A stretch of 64,000 nucleotides of DNA from Neelides folsomi (Eukaryota; Arthropoda; Collembola; Neelipleona; Neelidae): positions 310,001-374,000 of the forward strand of contig JAQGBZ010000006.1 in the NCBI GenBank assembly GCA_034687125.1, given 5' to 3'. The notes below the pieces were generated by a model. That model was not told where the DNA came from. It did no database searches and was given only the letters and a program-made list of their open reading frames with translations. Positions within the stretch are counted from its first letter, which is position 1. Every line of letters starts with the position of its first letter. A program made the translations under genes and the position numbers. Shown here one piece after another: positions 36,701 to 50,709 of the stretch.

Positions 36701-39700
36701 TAATTAAAAAAAAATTAAGAGGAGTATGAATGCAAAAATAATGATGACAAAGTGGAATATTAATGGGTTGTTGTTATAATCTTCATTTTTTGCTATTTTA
36801 TAAGATGTTGAAAAAATTAATTTATTGCTCATACGAGGGTCATTGATAAGTAAATCCAATTTGTTGGGAATAATAGAAATTGGATGTTAAAGGCTTTGAA
36901 AGATCATTTGACCGTTTTGGTATAAAAGAAATTAATTAGAGGTTGTAAAGCGACCAAGTGGGATTTAAACAGGGGATAAAAAGGGAGTGGGACTGTGTGA
37001 GAAAATACGGAATAATCTTTAGAACTAAAGATGAAGGAACAAGATTGTGGTGAAGGAATCCTCCATAGACATAATATGGAAAATAAAGTGTTTGTAAAGG
37101 AGTGTGATGAAGAAGCATAGGTTTGTATTCCTCAACCACAGGAGATGTTTAATGTATTTCTCTGGATCATGGGTGATCTCCAAGACAGGTTTGTGACGTC
37201 GAGGCCAATGAAATAAGAATTCATTAGAAAGAGAGAGAAAAACGATGGGCATAAAATAAATAAAAAGATTCAGACTCCTCAACAACTCCCTTCTGGAGCA
37301 TCACTAACGAATGAGAGTCAATGAAGAATTGTTCATTTTTAATTATTCCTCTTTTCTATTGTTTTAGAAGATTTAATTAAATAACCTTCCCGGCATTTCA
37401 CAACGTCCCGATTATTTATATTTATTTATTTGGTGGAGTTTAATCAATCTAATCAGATTACAGTTGATAAAAAAAGTTTGTTTGCCAACTACGAGATTTT
37501 CTAAGTCGTTTGTTCAACTTCTGTGTTTGGGACAAAGTTGGGGAAAAGTTGTTATTTGGAAATGAGGGAAATTCGATCCAGTTGAAATTTAACCATTTTC
37601 TCTTTCATATTCCTCAACATGAAGGGATGAGAAGGAGATTGATTTCGTGGAAGTGGTGGAAAGCATTGCCTATGTCGTGTGTGGAGACTCCGATGTCAAC
37701 TTCAATTCTTTTTCAACCATCTTCAGAACAAAGAATGTGAGGGCCAATTTTTAATTAAAAAACTAATCACATTAAAATTCCTTTAATTATTAATTAAAAT
37801 TTACAATTCATCTCATTAGAATTTATTCTCATTAATTCTAACTTTAACTCAAACATTAAGATCTAATTTTAAGTACCTATACAATTTATACAGATTTTAT
37901 GTATCTTTTTAAACAAACATTAAGAAAGTACCATATACCCAGCTGATCTGTGATATTTAAAGGATCAATAATGTAAAAAAGTATTATGTTGTAAAAAATT
38001 GATTGGATTACTAACCCTAATGTCTTTACATTTTCTTTACATATAAAACGTGTATTCATAAGAATATGTAAAGTTGAGAATTAAACTATCTGTACAGGTA
38101 TTTGTATTAGACAATTGAAGATTGAATTAATAGAATAATAGTAAATGTGATAAATAAAAAGTGTAAAATCATTAATGCGAATTGAAAAATATGTCTCGTG
38201 TATCTCATTAATGGATCTTATATTGAATACATGTTTGTAGGTTCTGAACAAGTTGTTCCGCCTCATCGACCGTGAGAGCTGCGGAGTTGTGTCCGTAGAA
38301 CAAGTGATGGACTTCATCTCTCAGCTTAGCAGTGCAAGGTTAACCCGTATTAATATTCCTCCACTTCCTACCAATAGACCAAGAGACGTTCCTTTTTTGC
38401 TCCAACTCAAAAAATGGCGAGGAGGAGCCGGCAGGGCAAAATACACAAAATTTTCGCCCCTCATTCATCAAATTCCTTTACCTGTGATCAAAATATCATT
38501 TCCTTAATTTTAATTACCTTCCTATTCAAACCCCTTCTTTTTGCTACTGTTGACTATAATGTACTTATGAATCTTAAAAGAATGATTAAATTAGGATGAT
38601 TATTTAAGAACAACGAATGATTAAATTAGAATGATTATTTAAGAAAAACTTTTGTGGAAAGAATAGGTCGAGTAGCCGGCTGACAAAAGAGAACATTAAA
38701 TGGCTTGAGAAACTTTTTCGCCAATCTGTTGGAGATGGAAGGGAAATTCGGAAAGAAGACTTTGGGAGAATTATCCAAACCAAAAATGTAATGTAATTAA
38801 TGGATCGAAATTAATTGAGTTTACTAATAGAATGAAATGCTTATGGTGAAATTTAGCAATTTTTCACTGATCGAGTTTTCGACATTTTTGATCGCGATAA
38901 TTCTGGCTCAATTTCATTATCCGAATTCCTTGATGCCATGCACCAATTTGCAAGTCAAGATCCTGATGACAAAATTCGGTTTTTATTCAAAGTCTATGAT
39001 GTGGATGGGGATGGGCAAATTCAGGAAGAAGAGCTCGAAGAAGTTATGAGAGCTTGCATGGAAGAAAATGGGATGAAATTTTCTGATGATCAAATCCGTA
39101 TGATCAATATTTTAAAAATTATATTTATCACATATCTCATAAATTTATCATAGTTCGGCTTCTTGCTCCAAGGCATTCATAATTACCTTTACCAATTAGA
39201 CGAGTTGACCAAGGCGCTTTTTGAAGACGCTGACACAGAAGGGCGTGGCGCTCTTACATACGACGCTCTCAAAGCCCAACTTGAAAAACATGCCGGACTC
39301 AGTGAGAACATGTCAATCAGGTATTTTTTATCCCAATGTGTCATTTTTTCAATAAGCACTTATCTGGTATTTGTGATTATTTACTATATTTTAATTTTAT
39401 AATAACAGTATTGAGAGATGGCTGGTTCCACCCAAACCAAAACACGAGAACTTTTCTCTCATTACAAAGATCCGTCAGTTGAAGCCGCATCAGTTTTCTC
39501 TGAGATATGTGAGGAACAATTATGTCTACTTGATCTGGCTGGCTGGAATCATCATTACCAACATTGTCTTATTCTCCACTCGGTTCTATGCCCGTTATAG
39601 TGAAAATCCGAGACAATCTTGGTACTTTATTGTGGCAAAATCATGTGGTAAATTTATTTGATTTTTTGGATAATTCTTCTACCTTTAATTTATTAGCTTT

Positions 39701-42700
39701 AAATTTAAATAGAATAAGTTTTTAAAAAAATTCAATTCAATTTAATAACAATTAAGTTTTAATAGTTTTTTGATTTCTATCCTCGATCTTTTTTCATCAA
39801 TAGGTCAATGTTTGAACTTCAATGCAACATTTATCGTAGTGGCAATGCTCAGAGGAACTTTAACGTTTCTTCGGTCTCATGGAGCAAGTTCTTATGTCCC
39901 AATTGACTATCATATTTACTTCCATAAACTTACAGGATGGCTCATTTTCATATTCGGTTGGGGCCATGCAGTAATGCATATGACAAATATTGGTAACTGA
40001 TATTTATAATATTACTTACAAAATCTTTCAAATTTAAAAAGCATTGAAGTGATATAAAAATATTGTATTTGGTGTAATATTTAATTATGTTCTGATTGAA
40101 TTGATCTTTATTTAAGGTATTGGATTCCAACATGAGTTTCAAGTGCCTCAATATGATGTGAATCCATCGAATTACACATTTGTGGAGATTCTATATGATT
40201 ATCACGCAAGTGACGGAAGTGAAGGAGCAATTCGACTTCGTGGAGATGTCCCAACTCCACTTGGTCTGGTTCCGGGCTATGCATTCAACACGGGCGTCTT
40301 TCTTATTTTAATTCTTACCATAATGGCTTTCTGTTCCCTTCCTTTCGTTCGTCGTGGTGGATGCTTTGAGGTATTTTATTATTTTTATTAAAGAACACCT
40401 CAAAAAACATGATGCCTATTTAACTTTAATTGTGAGCAAGCTAAAATTATATTAAAGTGCAAACTTGGAGCACAATTATCTAATATTATTGAACAGAATA
40501 AATTGAATAACTTAAATATTTATTAATATTATGAAAGGTTTTTTACTGGACACATCTCCTCTACACTTTCTTTTGGATTCTCCTCATCATCCACGCTCCA
40601 AATTATTGGAAATGGTTTGTTGTGCCCGGACTCATATTCATCATTGAACAAGTTTGAACATATTTAATACTTAAATATTTACCAATAGCTATTTCCTATT
40701 GCCTATTATACATCACTAATTATTCTAAATAATCATTACAGATATTAAGATATTATCATTGGAGAGTTGGACATGGAAAAACGAACATTAGTTCGGGGAT
40801 GCTTCTTCCGTCCAAAGTGACACATTTGATTATTAAACGACCTCCTAACTTTGAATTTCATCCCGGTGACTATGTCTTTGCCAGAATTCCCGAAATTGCT
40901 AAATATGAATGGCATCCATTTACAATATCCTCTGCCCCCGAACAATCAGGTTTAACAATTAATTTAACTATTAATTTAACTATATAAGATGAAATTATTT
41001 TTCAGTAATGTGTTACTCATGACCGGTTAATGGAAATATTATTTTCTAATTATTATTCTTTTATATTACGTAATAGATGTTATTTGGCTTCATATCCGTG
41101 CTGTCGGACAATGGACAAATAGACTTTATGAGTATTTTGAAAACGAACAAGAAAAAATGAGATTAAGCCCAGGTCCTAATGGAGGTGAATTTAGAGCTCG
41201 TTCGGAAACATTTATAACCGCTGATCGTCCAAAAATGTACGATTTAATTTAATACAGTATTGTATTAAGAGAATTGATATGTTTAAGTCCTGCAAAAAAA
41301 CCTATTATTTATTATGCTACTTAAATGTATTTTATTTTTAAATTAGGAATTATTCAATGGCTGATGAGGTAAAAGGAGTGAAAAGAACCTCTCATTTAAG
41401 TTTAATGGCTTCCTCATCCGGAAATTCTAATTCTGTTAAAGGTTCTTTCATTCTTTCATTTAATTTCAACGAGTTTTAAAGTCATTTTAACAAACATTTA
41501 ATTATATTAGATATTACAAGTTCAGGAGAAACATTGAACGAAACATGTGCAATAATAAAAGGAGAGCCAATTCCTCTTCGATTCACCCATCCCAAACTCA
41601 CCGAAGCCATAAGCTTACCGAATGTTACTAAGCGCGAAAGGGATCTCAAGTGCGTATTTTAATTAATCGAATACTCCCCTTAAATTATGAAAATTTTAAT
41701 TATGTTCAAAATAATGACAATTTTCACAATACAAATTGTACACTGCTTACAAATTGTATAAGAACAAAATTAATTTATATTGTTTTTATAGCCTGAGAGA
41801 TACCCCAATGAACAGATCCCATTCAGTGAAGGATGTTGAAAGCAAACCCACACGGATGCCAAATGACAGACCAAATTCCGCCGCTTTTAGCTCAAGATAC
41901 ATGCGGAACAAACCGACAGTCATCGCTCTCAAAACTCCTTCTTCGGAAGAATTGGACCAAATGCGATCGCTGATCCCGAAAGGAAAAGAAGAGTGCCAAT
42001 TTGAAAAATGTTTAGGATTTGACATGGAGGCCGTAGGTGAAAGCAGAGGAGGGTCATTCAGAGCTTTAGGGGAAGGGACGAACATATCATTGGATAATTT
42101 AGGACCGCCGTTGGAAGTAAATTCAAATTTCTCACTTCCAATTCATTAATCATTCAAGTTTTATCCAACTTTGTTAATTGAAATTTGTTAATAGATATTT
42201 GTTGATGGTCCGTATGGAGCTCCGTCCAGCCATATTTTTCGAGCTCAGCATGCTGTTTTGATTGCAACTGGAATTGGCGTTACTCCTTTTGCATCAATTC
42301 TCCAGTCCATTATGCAAAGGTATCTCGCGTCGAGGAACCAATGTCCAAATTGTAGCCATACTTGGTGTGCCGAACTTCCTCAATCAGTCCTCAACCTCAA
42401 AAAGGTTCAAATATCAAATTTTCATTTATGGCCAATGTTAATAAATTAACATTTTCAAAATAATTGAAAGTTCAATAAGTTATTGGTTATAGTTAAAGAG
42501 GTCTTCATTCACTATTTTCCAGGTTGATTTCTTCTGGATTAATCGCGATCAAAGAAGCTTTGAATGGTTTGTCCACCTTCTTTCTCAACTTGAAATTGAA
42601 CAAGCGGAACTCGGCGGTGCGATGGAACGTTTCCTGGACATGCACATGTACATAACTTCGGCACTCCAGAGGAATGACATGAAGGCAGTTGGCCTTCAAC

Positions 42701-43201
42701 TTGCTCTCGACCTTCTCCACGAAAAGGTCAATATTATGAATTATGTTTTGACATTTTATTTTATTATGAAAATCGTGTTTTTACACATTTTCATGATAAA
42801 GCAAACAGATTAATAAAAGAATGGTTGCTGCAAACCTTTAACTTTTATTTTGAACCTAATAATTAATTTAATAAAAAATTTTTAATAATAAAAACGACTT
42901 TTATTTATATTTAAAGGAGAAGCGTGATTTAATTACTGGCTTAAAAACACGAACTAATGCTGGTCGACCAAATTGGCATAAGGTACGAAAAATTGATTTT
43001 AATTGATTGCTTCAAATCATAAGATTATAATGCCAGAAGAGTATAAAGTGATGTTTGATTTGATTTCAGATCTTCGAACAACTTAATAAGCAACAGAAAG
43101 GAAAAATCACTGTGTTTTACTGCGGCCCACCCGCCCTTGCCAGAACACTCAAGATCAAATGTGATGAATTTGGATTTTCATTTAGAAAAGAACTTTTCTA
43201 A
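33721..43201 (+). CDS. NOX5: Calcium-regulated NADPH oxidase, NOX5 class, complete (isoform B)
   Basis: Twenty exons: 33721-34101, 36411-36508, 37625-37736, 38241-38338, 38667-38787, 38857-39097, 39200-39320, 39409-39647, 39804-39992, 40117-40370, 40538-40651, 40742-40949, 41077-41236, 41347-41441, 41511-41649, 41792-42116, 42195-42404, 42523-42726, 42917-42982, 43070-43201; 1168 aa. The enzyme passes electrons from NADPH across a membrane to oxygen, making superoxide. The N-terminal half has about eight EF-hand-like units; loops at 282-293 (DRDNSGSISLSE) and 318-329 (DVDGDGQIQEEE) are canonical. Haem ligands are His511/His525 and His624/His637, with 13- and 12-residue spacing. FAD binds at HPFTISS (714-720). 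NADPH motifs are DGPYG (969), ATGIGVTP (989) and YCGPP (1142); the C-terminal Phe1168 is present. About 200 residues of low-complexity regulatory sequence separate the FAD and NADPH parts, longer than in typical NOX enzymes. The ATG at 33721 has an in-frame TAA upstream. An alternative first exon lies at 28404. Confidence 0.93.
34102..36410 (+). other. Long intron of NOX5
   Basis: The donor AAAT|GTATGG at 34102 and acceptor TTTTTAG at 36410 bound a 2.3-kb A+T-rich intron. No exon in the correct phase or mobile element was seen. Shorter NOX5 introns (34-1100 bases apart) follow. Confidence 0.5.
38580..38649 (+). repeat. 35-bp tandem duplication in a NOX5 intron
   Basis: Two adjacent 35-base units, 38580-38614 and 38615-38649, each beginning GAATGATTAAATTAG and differing at only two positions. 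The second unit ends shortly before the acceptor of the exon at 38667. Confidence 0.85.
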
Positions 43202-46200
43202 ACCTTTGGATAAAAACTGTATTACACTTTACAATTTTCGAATCTAAAACCTTCATAATTTATAAAATATTTTCTATATATCGCTATTAAAAAGAAATTG
43301 AGTTATTTGGATGATATTCAGAATGAGTCTGCGGTTTATGAGCAATAGGAGTGCATGAGTACATGTGAGTGAATTTTTATAAATACGTATAAGGACCATA
43401 AAGCTATTCAACTTCTAAGCTTGACAATTTTTAATACTTCATAATTAATAGAATATTTGCACTTCTAATGAATCAATCTTTAAATTATTTAACTTCAATT
43501 TCTAATTTTTAACTATGATTATAACTTTATATAACAAAGCAATGGGATTCCAACTGAACGAAAATGTATTTGTATTATAAGCTTCACTGACCAATCAATT
43601 TAATAAAAACAGTTATAACAAAAACTAGTTATTATTTTGCAGCCTAGCGAAGAATGCACTCAAAGGGGAGCATAAGGTGTAAACGGCACCATAATGCCCT
43701 TTTTATTTGCGTCCCCTCAAGATGTTGATTGAAGGTGAAGTGGAATGAACCATAATCGGGCAAATGTATCAAGGCAGATACAGGTAAAAGTCGGAGGGCT
43801 CATCGTTTGAGATGGCAGTTGCCGAAGGTTGTCTTGAGCCTCGTAATTACCATCGGAGAGTGTGTGTGTGTGTCTGTGTGCTCCTGTTCCACCCGCATCT
43901 GTCGTGCCCACCTGCCTCGCCCTTCATTTGCACCTGCTGCCCCACACACCTGTTGTTCCCTTGACCACTGGCCCTACCAGATGTGGACTGTGGCACGAGC
44001 GAAGGACGACCGCCCCGAGGCAGTCTTGGCGCCAGGGGACTTTGGAATCTCAACTTATCCCCAACTTCTTCCTCCAACAATCTTTCTCATAAGTTGGGAA
44101 AATAAATTATTCAGACTTCTTTTACCTTCCCCATATTGACTCTCGTGACTCTTCCCTTACAAACACTCTCTTGCATATACTTTACATAAAACCACCCATT
44201 ATGATATTGATATATCAAATCCCCTTTTTCAAACTCGTTTTAAAACTTAAATCCATATATCTCCGTGTCTTATGCACACGCATCTAAAGTATTCTTATAA
44301 GTAAATGCAACTTTCCATTTACTCCCCATGTTACGCCATTACAATTCCCCAAAATAAAGATATGGATGCAAATGACTTTTTTGATACATTTATAAAATGA
44401 AGTTTAATGTCGTTTGAGTCTGGCCATTGTTCGGTTTATCACAATGATAGGAAAAGTTAGTAGTTAAATGTAAAGATACATGGGAAGGATTGAGAAATTT
44501 TAATTAGTTTTTTTCATTGATTCCGTGATTCATTGATTGCTTTTATGATCGTGTTATAAATTTTAGATCATAAAAAGCAATGAAGGATTTTATTATTACA
44601 CACTCATATACTATACAATAGTAAAGGCCATTGAATCCATAAGTGGCACTATAAGCTCGCGAATAAAATTTGGCATTGTGGACAACCGTTGAAGGGAAAA
44701 CAGTGGAGAAAAAAGAGCTGTGGAGAGTTCCTGAGGAAATTGCCTCAATTTTCCAAGTCCAATTTTAAAAACTTTTATTTACTTTCTCGTCCTGCCAAGA
44801 CATTGGCTTTGACTCTTTTTCCTTTTTAGATTAAAATCATGTGGAATAATAAATAATTCGGGGGGAGGGGGAGCACAAAGTCCCTTGTTTTCCAATCGCA
44901 CATTAAAGGAATCTCCGGCCGTTGATGGGAGGGAATTGAGGGGAATGACACTCCTGCCTAATCGCCTCTCACAAAGCCTCATGAAATGAGATGCAAAAAG
45001 AACTTCCTATATTTGACAACCCATCCGTGACAAATAGACCAAAGAGAGCCGGAGGGGTACACAATCTCCTATTCCAACAATCAATCCACATTCGCCTTCT
45101 TCTTATTACACACTCTGTGTATAATCCATCTTAACCGTGTGATTATGATTATTGGAGTTGTTGGATGGAGTGGAGCCAATAGGAAATTAAATCCTTTTTA
45201 TTTTCCTATCGAGAGCTTAAAAGGCGAAAATGGTTCTTTATCAAATGTTCCACCTTCCTCATTGTCAGAACGAGATATTCAAATTCCAATGGTTATTAAA
45301 TGTTGTGGAAAGCGTCATTTAATCATTTTCTCCAACACTAATACAAATTACATATAAGCACTTAATTCTTTCAAAACCTATGTCAAATTGCAAATACCTT
45401 TTGGCATATTTCTTGATGAACTTCAAACTTCTTATACTTAAAAATGTTCATATAAAAATGTTCTTATAAAAATGTTCTTTTAAAATGTTCCCATAAAAAT
45501 GTTTCTCATTGTAATACATGAATTCACCACAATGGGATAAGAGAGAGAGAATAATCCAATCATTTTTGTTTTGGAAAGTAAATAATTCGAAATGGAGGAA
45601 TAATGAGAAGAAAAATAAATAATTTGCACATTAATTTCAAAACCACAATATAATTGCCTACATTTACAAGTCTGGGGATCTCTCAATGCTAACAATAGTA
45701 GAAAGCCATAAATCTCCGTGTGATGCAAATGAATACGAATGTAATTCCTTCGGTCAGAGCCTCGTAAATTGAACAATAATGAATCAAAGTTGGAGATTGG
45801 AGAATTGAATATGCAAATGAGATGAGAATCAATTAACTCGTCATTCACAATGAAGAAAATGAAGAATGAAAATGCGAATTCTCCATACAACTCTTTTCTC
45901 AACTAAATATATTATTTATGAAGAGTTCGGAGAACAACGTTGGTTTCCTTATAACTTTTTCGAAAAAAAAATGGTTCGAATCACATTTGCGAAGAATTTT
46001 CCCTTTAAATCAATTTCATTCCCCATTCAATCTTTTCATCACTGTCCCTTTCATCTTCTTTTGGTCGGTGAGTAAACGGAGGTTGGGCTACAGTTAAATG
46101 GAGAATGCATCAAAGGAGCATTAAAGGAGGAAAAAATAAATAAATCTTTTACATAACACACCAACTTTTCATTAATTTAATATGGGAAGTTAAGACGGGA

Positions 46201-49200
46201 GTTTTATAATATAAAAAGTAACTATGTAATAAATTGTACAGCTTTGATAGGCGACGTGAAAAATTAAACTTTATCGATTGAAGAAACAGTTTTATGAAGT
46301 TTAGTATGAAGGCTTAAAGAGAGAAAAAGTTGCCATTTTTGTATTAAAAGAAGAAATATAGGAGGGCCGTGTGGGATGGGGAACTGAGAGCCGCTATAGA
46401 CATTTCACATAATATACAAAACGATCGATTTCCCTCTTTCAACTTCAACTCTCTCAAAATATTTAAGGAGATTATAGGAAAATTAATAATCTACACCCTG
46501 AAAAAAATGTTGGCTATTTTTCCTTTTAAATGGAGGAAAAAATGTTGTAAAGGGCCGTTGAGTTTAATTATAATATATAAAAAGAATTTTGGATTTTGAG
46601 TTTGCTCGTAATATGAGTTGAACATTTATTAATATATTTATTATGTATGTTGGCCGAATTAGTTCCTTGAAAAAAGAAGCCGACGAGGCCCAGAAGGGAA
46701 ATATAAGAGATTAGAATTATATTATTAAATGTATGAGAGTAAATTGGGCTTGCGTATCGATTCTTGTAAACTCAATGTTGTACAATGTGTATAGTTATAA
46801 TAGGAACGTAATGTTGAAGATTTTTTCCCTCAAAGTCTCTCTGAGCATTGAGAATAAAAAGGGCATTCCATATATAACGAAGAGAAAGGAGGAATAAATC
46901 ATTTTTATTATTGCGAGTGTAGGGAAATTAAAGTTTTATTGAAAAATTAATAATCCGTCCGTATAAAAGAAAGTTTCTTTTTGAAATTATATAGTAGGAG
47001 AGAGAAGATGAGAAAAAGTTAAAATCCTTTTCATAACAGTTCCTTCTTCTATTCCATTCCATGTTCTTTTTCCTCCTTTTCCCAACCATTATACGAGGAA
47101 AAGAAAACCTATTAATCTCAACTCACAATCATATTATATTTCCTAACTCCTTCTATGTGGATAAAAGAGGAATAACGGAGCTCAATAAATCCTAATCAAT
47201 CTAAATGTATTTTATGATGGAAAACGTTTCTTTACAATAATAAAAAATTTTATTGCAAAAATCTTTTTGTATAATGTAAAATCAAAAGGGTTGGAGGCGA
47301 CGCCATGTATTAATCTCATATATAGACACTGTCACAAAATCAATCATTTTATTAATTAAAACGAATGGACCATAAATGAAATATTTCAAATCCTGAACAT
47401 TGAAATGATCAATATTGATCATATACTAAATACATATAAAATATCTACCATATATAATACAATAGAATCTATTCCATTAGTGATTCTATCATATAAATTT
47501 TACAATCGACCAAAGGGCAAACAAAAAACAAACAAAAATTAATTAAAATTCTCATATTTAACTTTTTTGAATGAAACAAATTTTTGAATGTTATAAATAA
47601 ATAACCCTATTAAGTAACATATCAGAAGGAGCACGAAGAATGTTTTACTGTTTTAATAAACTTTTATTTTAATTATAGAATTTAAATAATAAATTTTCTT
47701 CGCTTGTAAAACTAAGTGAAAATGAGTTGATGGGGAATTGGGAATGTAAAATCGCCTTCAGAATGTTTTTCAATGAGAATCACGAGGCTTAAAAAAAGAA
47801 TTTTAAAGGCTCGTGTTGATGGGGGGAGAGGCCCGGCGTGTAATTAAAATGGCAATTAATTGTGGAGGAGAGTTGGAAGGGATGAGACAGCAAAATATTT
47901 TCCCTTTCCTTTTTTCCCTTTAACTTGAAGACTTTCGAGTCTTCCCCTCCACCTCCCTCAAACTCCCAATGTCTTTTGTCCAATAATAAAAAGTAATAAA
48001 GTAAAGTTAACTCCTTGGCTCGTGTTAAAATATGATCATATAGATCTCCCATTAAATGCATCCTTAATATTCATATACCAGGAGGTGCATTGGGCCGTGA
48101 CCGCAAAAAGGAACGAGTTCCTTCTCCGATATAAATGAATAAAGTGAATATTGTAATGTAAGAATGTAAGAATGACCATCCAACCATCCAGCCCTACTTT
48201 AATTTAAGCTCTATGTGGATTGGTTCCAATTTAATTTTCATCTCTTGCCACTCACGACGACGCTCAAAATGACTTTAAACCTCAACGACCATCCATATAG
48301 CATTCTATGTAATATTGCAGTAATTCTAAATCCAATACATTGTGCAAAACTCCAATATTCAAATCCAATGGTAATGGAATGTCACGTATAAAGGATGTAA
48401 TATTTATTTAGTTATATAGTGAAAATGTATATATTAGCTTAGCTCATTGGAGCCGCATCATTGACGCAACCTCTTCAACTAATTCATTATTATTATTGAT
48501 ATACATACAATGCACACAGGGGCTGGTAATACAAAAATCCATATTAATAACACTAATAAATGAGAATTGAAAGTTTCAACTCTCATATAATTAAAAATGA
48601 TTAATTGAGAGCATTCTCCTATAAATCAAGATTACGAAACGGAGTTTAATATCCAAACTTTTATAAATTATTAAATTATATATGAGGCATTTGTTATTTA
48701 GTGGAAAAATAAATCTTTTGAATGCGTCCGTTAATAAGTAATTGGACTTGAAGAAAATTATCCCCAGAACATTCCTCCACCATTGGAAAGAGAAGTAATA
48801 TAAGAGAAATTAGGAGAATTGAGACATGAGAGTGAAGGGGCGCGTGCGGATTTAAAAAGAGAAACATTCAACATGGACGTTCCTCATTTAATACGAACAA
48901 CTTGTATCTCTGTATTTATGGGGGAACAAAGTTGTAAGACGTGAGGTACGAGTTCTGACAATTTAAGGAAGAGATAACATCATAACAAAAATACCCATTG
49001 GATACTTACAATATTACTTTTATAGCGAACCACTTTACATTGACTTTGTCCCTATGAAAATGAGATTTTTGTGAGGGGGTTGGTGAGGGATGTGAAAGTG
49101 AGGCATTAAATGTTATAAAAGCAATTCGGGCCTCCCTCACCCAACTCACACTCACTTCCTCATAAATCCTCATTATTGATAATATGAAATCCTACTTGGG

Positions 49201-50490
49201 TTGTTGGGGAATTAAAAAGAGTCAAAAACAGTCGCCACCTTTTACATAAAATGACGCGAGGGTTCTTCTTCAAAGTCTCATAACCTTCAACACCCGGGGC
49301 ATTTCGTTCCCTATATCCACCAAACCCAATTTCTGCATAAGTCAAAGAAGTTTGAGAAAATTGTAAAATGGGGAACTCATGAGATTCAAAATGTTGGCTC
49401 AACACGCGAGTTTCTCCCCTCGTAAAATGAGAACTCATACATTAAACATGCACAATACACACACACACATTCATCCATACATTATATGTAAGCATATACG
49501 TATACATACATTCCATAAATACTTGATGTAAAAGTTGAAGAGAATGAAAAGGGGTTTAAAAGGAAGAAGAGGGGAAAAGTTGGTGAAGAAAACCTCCCTG
49601 GTTGCTCTTAAGACTTTTTCAACTTTTTAGCAAACTTCATGATCATTTCTTTCTAATATTTTCAAATGAGTATTCAAATTCCGTCTTTTCCATAATTTCC
49701 ATCATAATGTAATGGGGGTTTATAGGCATTTTCTCCCAAACTTTTCACCTTCGATGTTAATCGGTCAAATAGCCAAACTTCTCATTTAAGATTTCTTCTT
49801 AGTGAAGTGAACAAAAAAGATTTTTGTCTTCCCGCACGCGAAACTCGTAACATTGTAATTAGAGTTAATCAATGAGCAAATGGTCCTTTCAATCTTCACA
49901 TTACTTTATCTTTCCCATTTGACAATTCACAACCACGAAGGGAACCCAAAAAACTTTTAATGGGACAACCAACATATTTGACATATTGTAATTTTCCCCA
50001 AACTGATATTATTTTTCCTCGTTAGAGGAATAAGAAAACACAAAGGGAAAAAAGTCACATTTAAATTGTGACGTAGAGCACAAACTGCTTCTCTCCCTCC
50101 TTTGTTCCCCTCTACCATCTTTTAAAAACGGGAAGTTTGGAAATGGAGAAAAATGGCGTATATTACATCCGATCGATACAAAAGTTTTGAAATGAAAACA
50201 CTATTGAAATGAAACCCATTGAGGATTTGCATACAAAAGACCTTTGAGCATTATGATTATACAAGGACATCATTTCCTTTATGTCCCTTCCCCAAGATGA
50301 ATCCTCCAATCCCAATCGGCCATCTCGAACATGGCGAAGGATTAATTGGAATGAAAACCCAACTAATTGGTTTGACTCCTTAATTGATAAATTATAGGAA
50401 TTATTAAATCCCCTTTCCATTGTGTGCATTTCACTCTCAGCCCCTCAGGAGATGACATTATGAGTTGTTTGAAGAATTGATCAACTCATA
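43202..50490. other. Gene-poor region after NOX5
   Basis: The 3' region of NOX5 has no canonical AATAAA close by; an ATTAAA variant lies at 43286. A G+C-rich island with a (GT)n run occupies about 43660-44080, and its open frames are low-complexity and unconvincing. A 14-bp tandem repeat lies at 45444-45503 and an (AC)n microsatellite at about 49453-49467. The rest is A+T-rich with long purine- or pyrimidine-biased runs. No supported exon. Confidence 0.4.
45444..45503 (+). repeat. 14-bp tandem repeat
   Basis: About four and a half copies of a unit of the form ATGTTCNNATAAAA in a row, with small length variation (13-14 bases). Confidence 0.75.
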
Positions 50491-50496
50491 GCTCTT

Positions 50497-50706
50497 TTAT
50501 GTACACTGTAAGTATCTGTAAGCCATGGGCCCCGGGTGCGTGGTGGAATGCCATGGGTGCTGGTGTAGTGTGTGTATCGTAGAGGGATCGTCCCGGGCCG
50601 AGTGGTGGTGGTGTTCGTACCAGGAATCCATCGGAGCAGGAGAGTTGTAGTCGAGAGTGTGTGTAGTAAAAGGATCGTTGTTTGGGACGAAAGAGGAGGG
50701 GAACAT
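50497..50706 (-). CDS. Orphan coding-like first exon, His/Tyr/Pro-rich
   Basis: In a G+C-rich island the minus strand reads from an ATG at 50706 in a good context (CAAAATG) through 69 codons: MFPSSFVPNNDPF, then MDSWYEHHHHSARDD, a His/Trp/Thr stretch and MAYRYLQ. Composition is like the N-terminal segments of developmental transcription factors. Possible donors are GTGTAC/GTACAT around 50506-50503, just before the frame stop at 50499-50497. No second exon was found downstream on the minus strand. A CACGTG E-box lies at 50807-50812 upstream. Other frames of the island are also open because of its base composition, so the call rests on context and composition only. Confidence 0.3.
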   Translation of the reverse strand: MFPSSFVPNNDPFTTHTLDYNSPAPMDSWYEHHHHSARDDPSTIHTLHQHPWHSTTHPGPMAYRYLQCT

Positions 50707-50709
50707 TTT

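Noticed and set aside
43807-44139. 110-aa frame in the G+C-rich island after NOX5
   Set aside because: Contains the translation of a (GT)n run (CVCVSVC), no splice support and no recognisable domain; several frames are open there by base composition.
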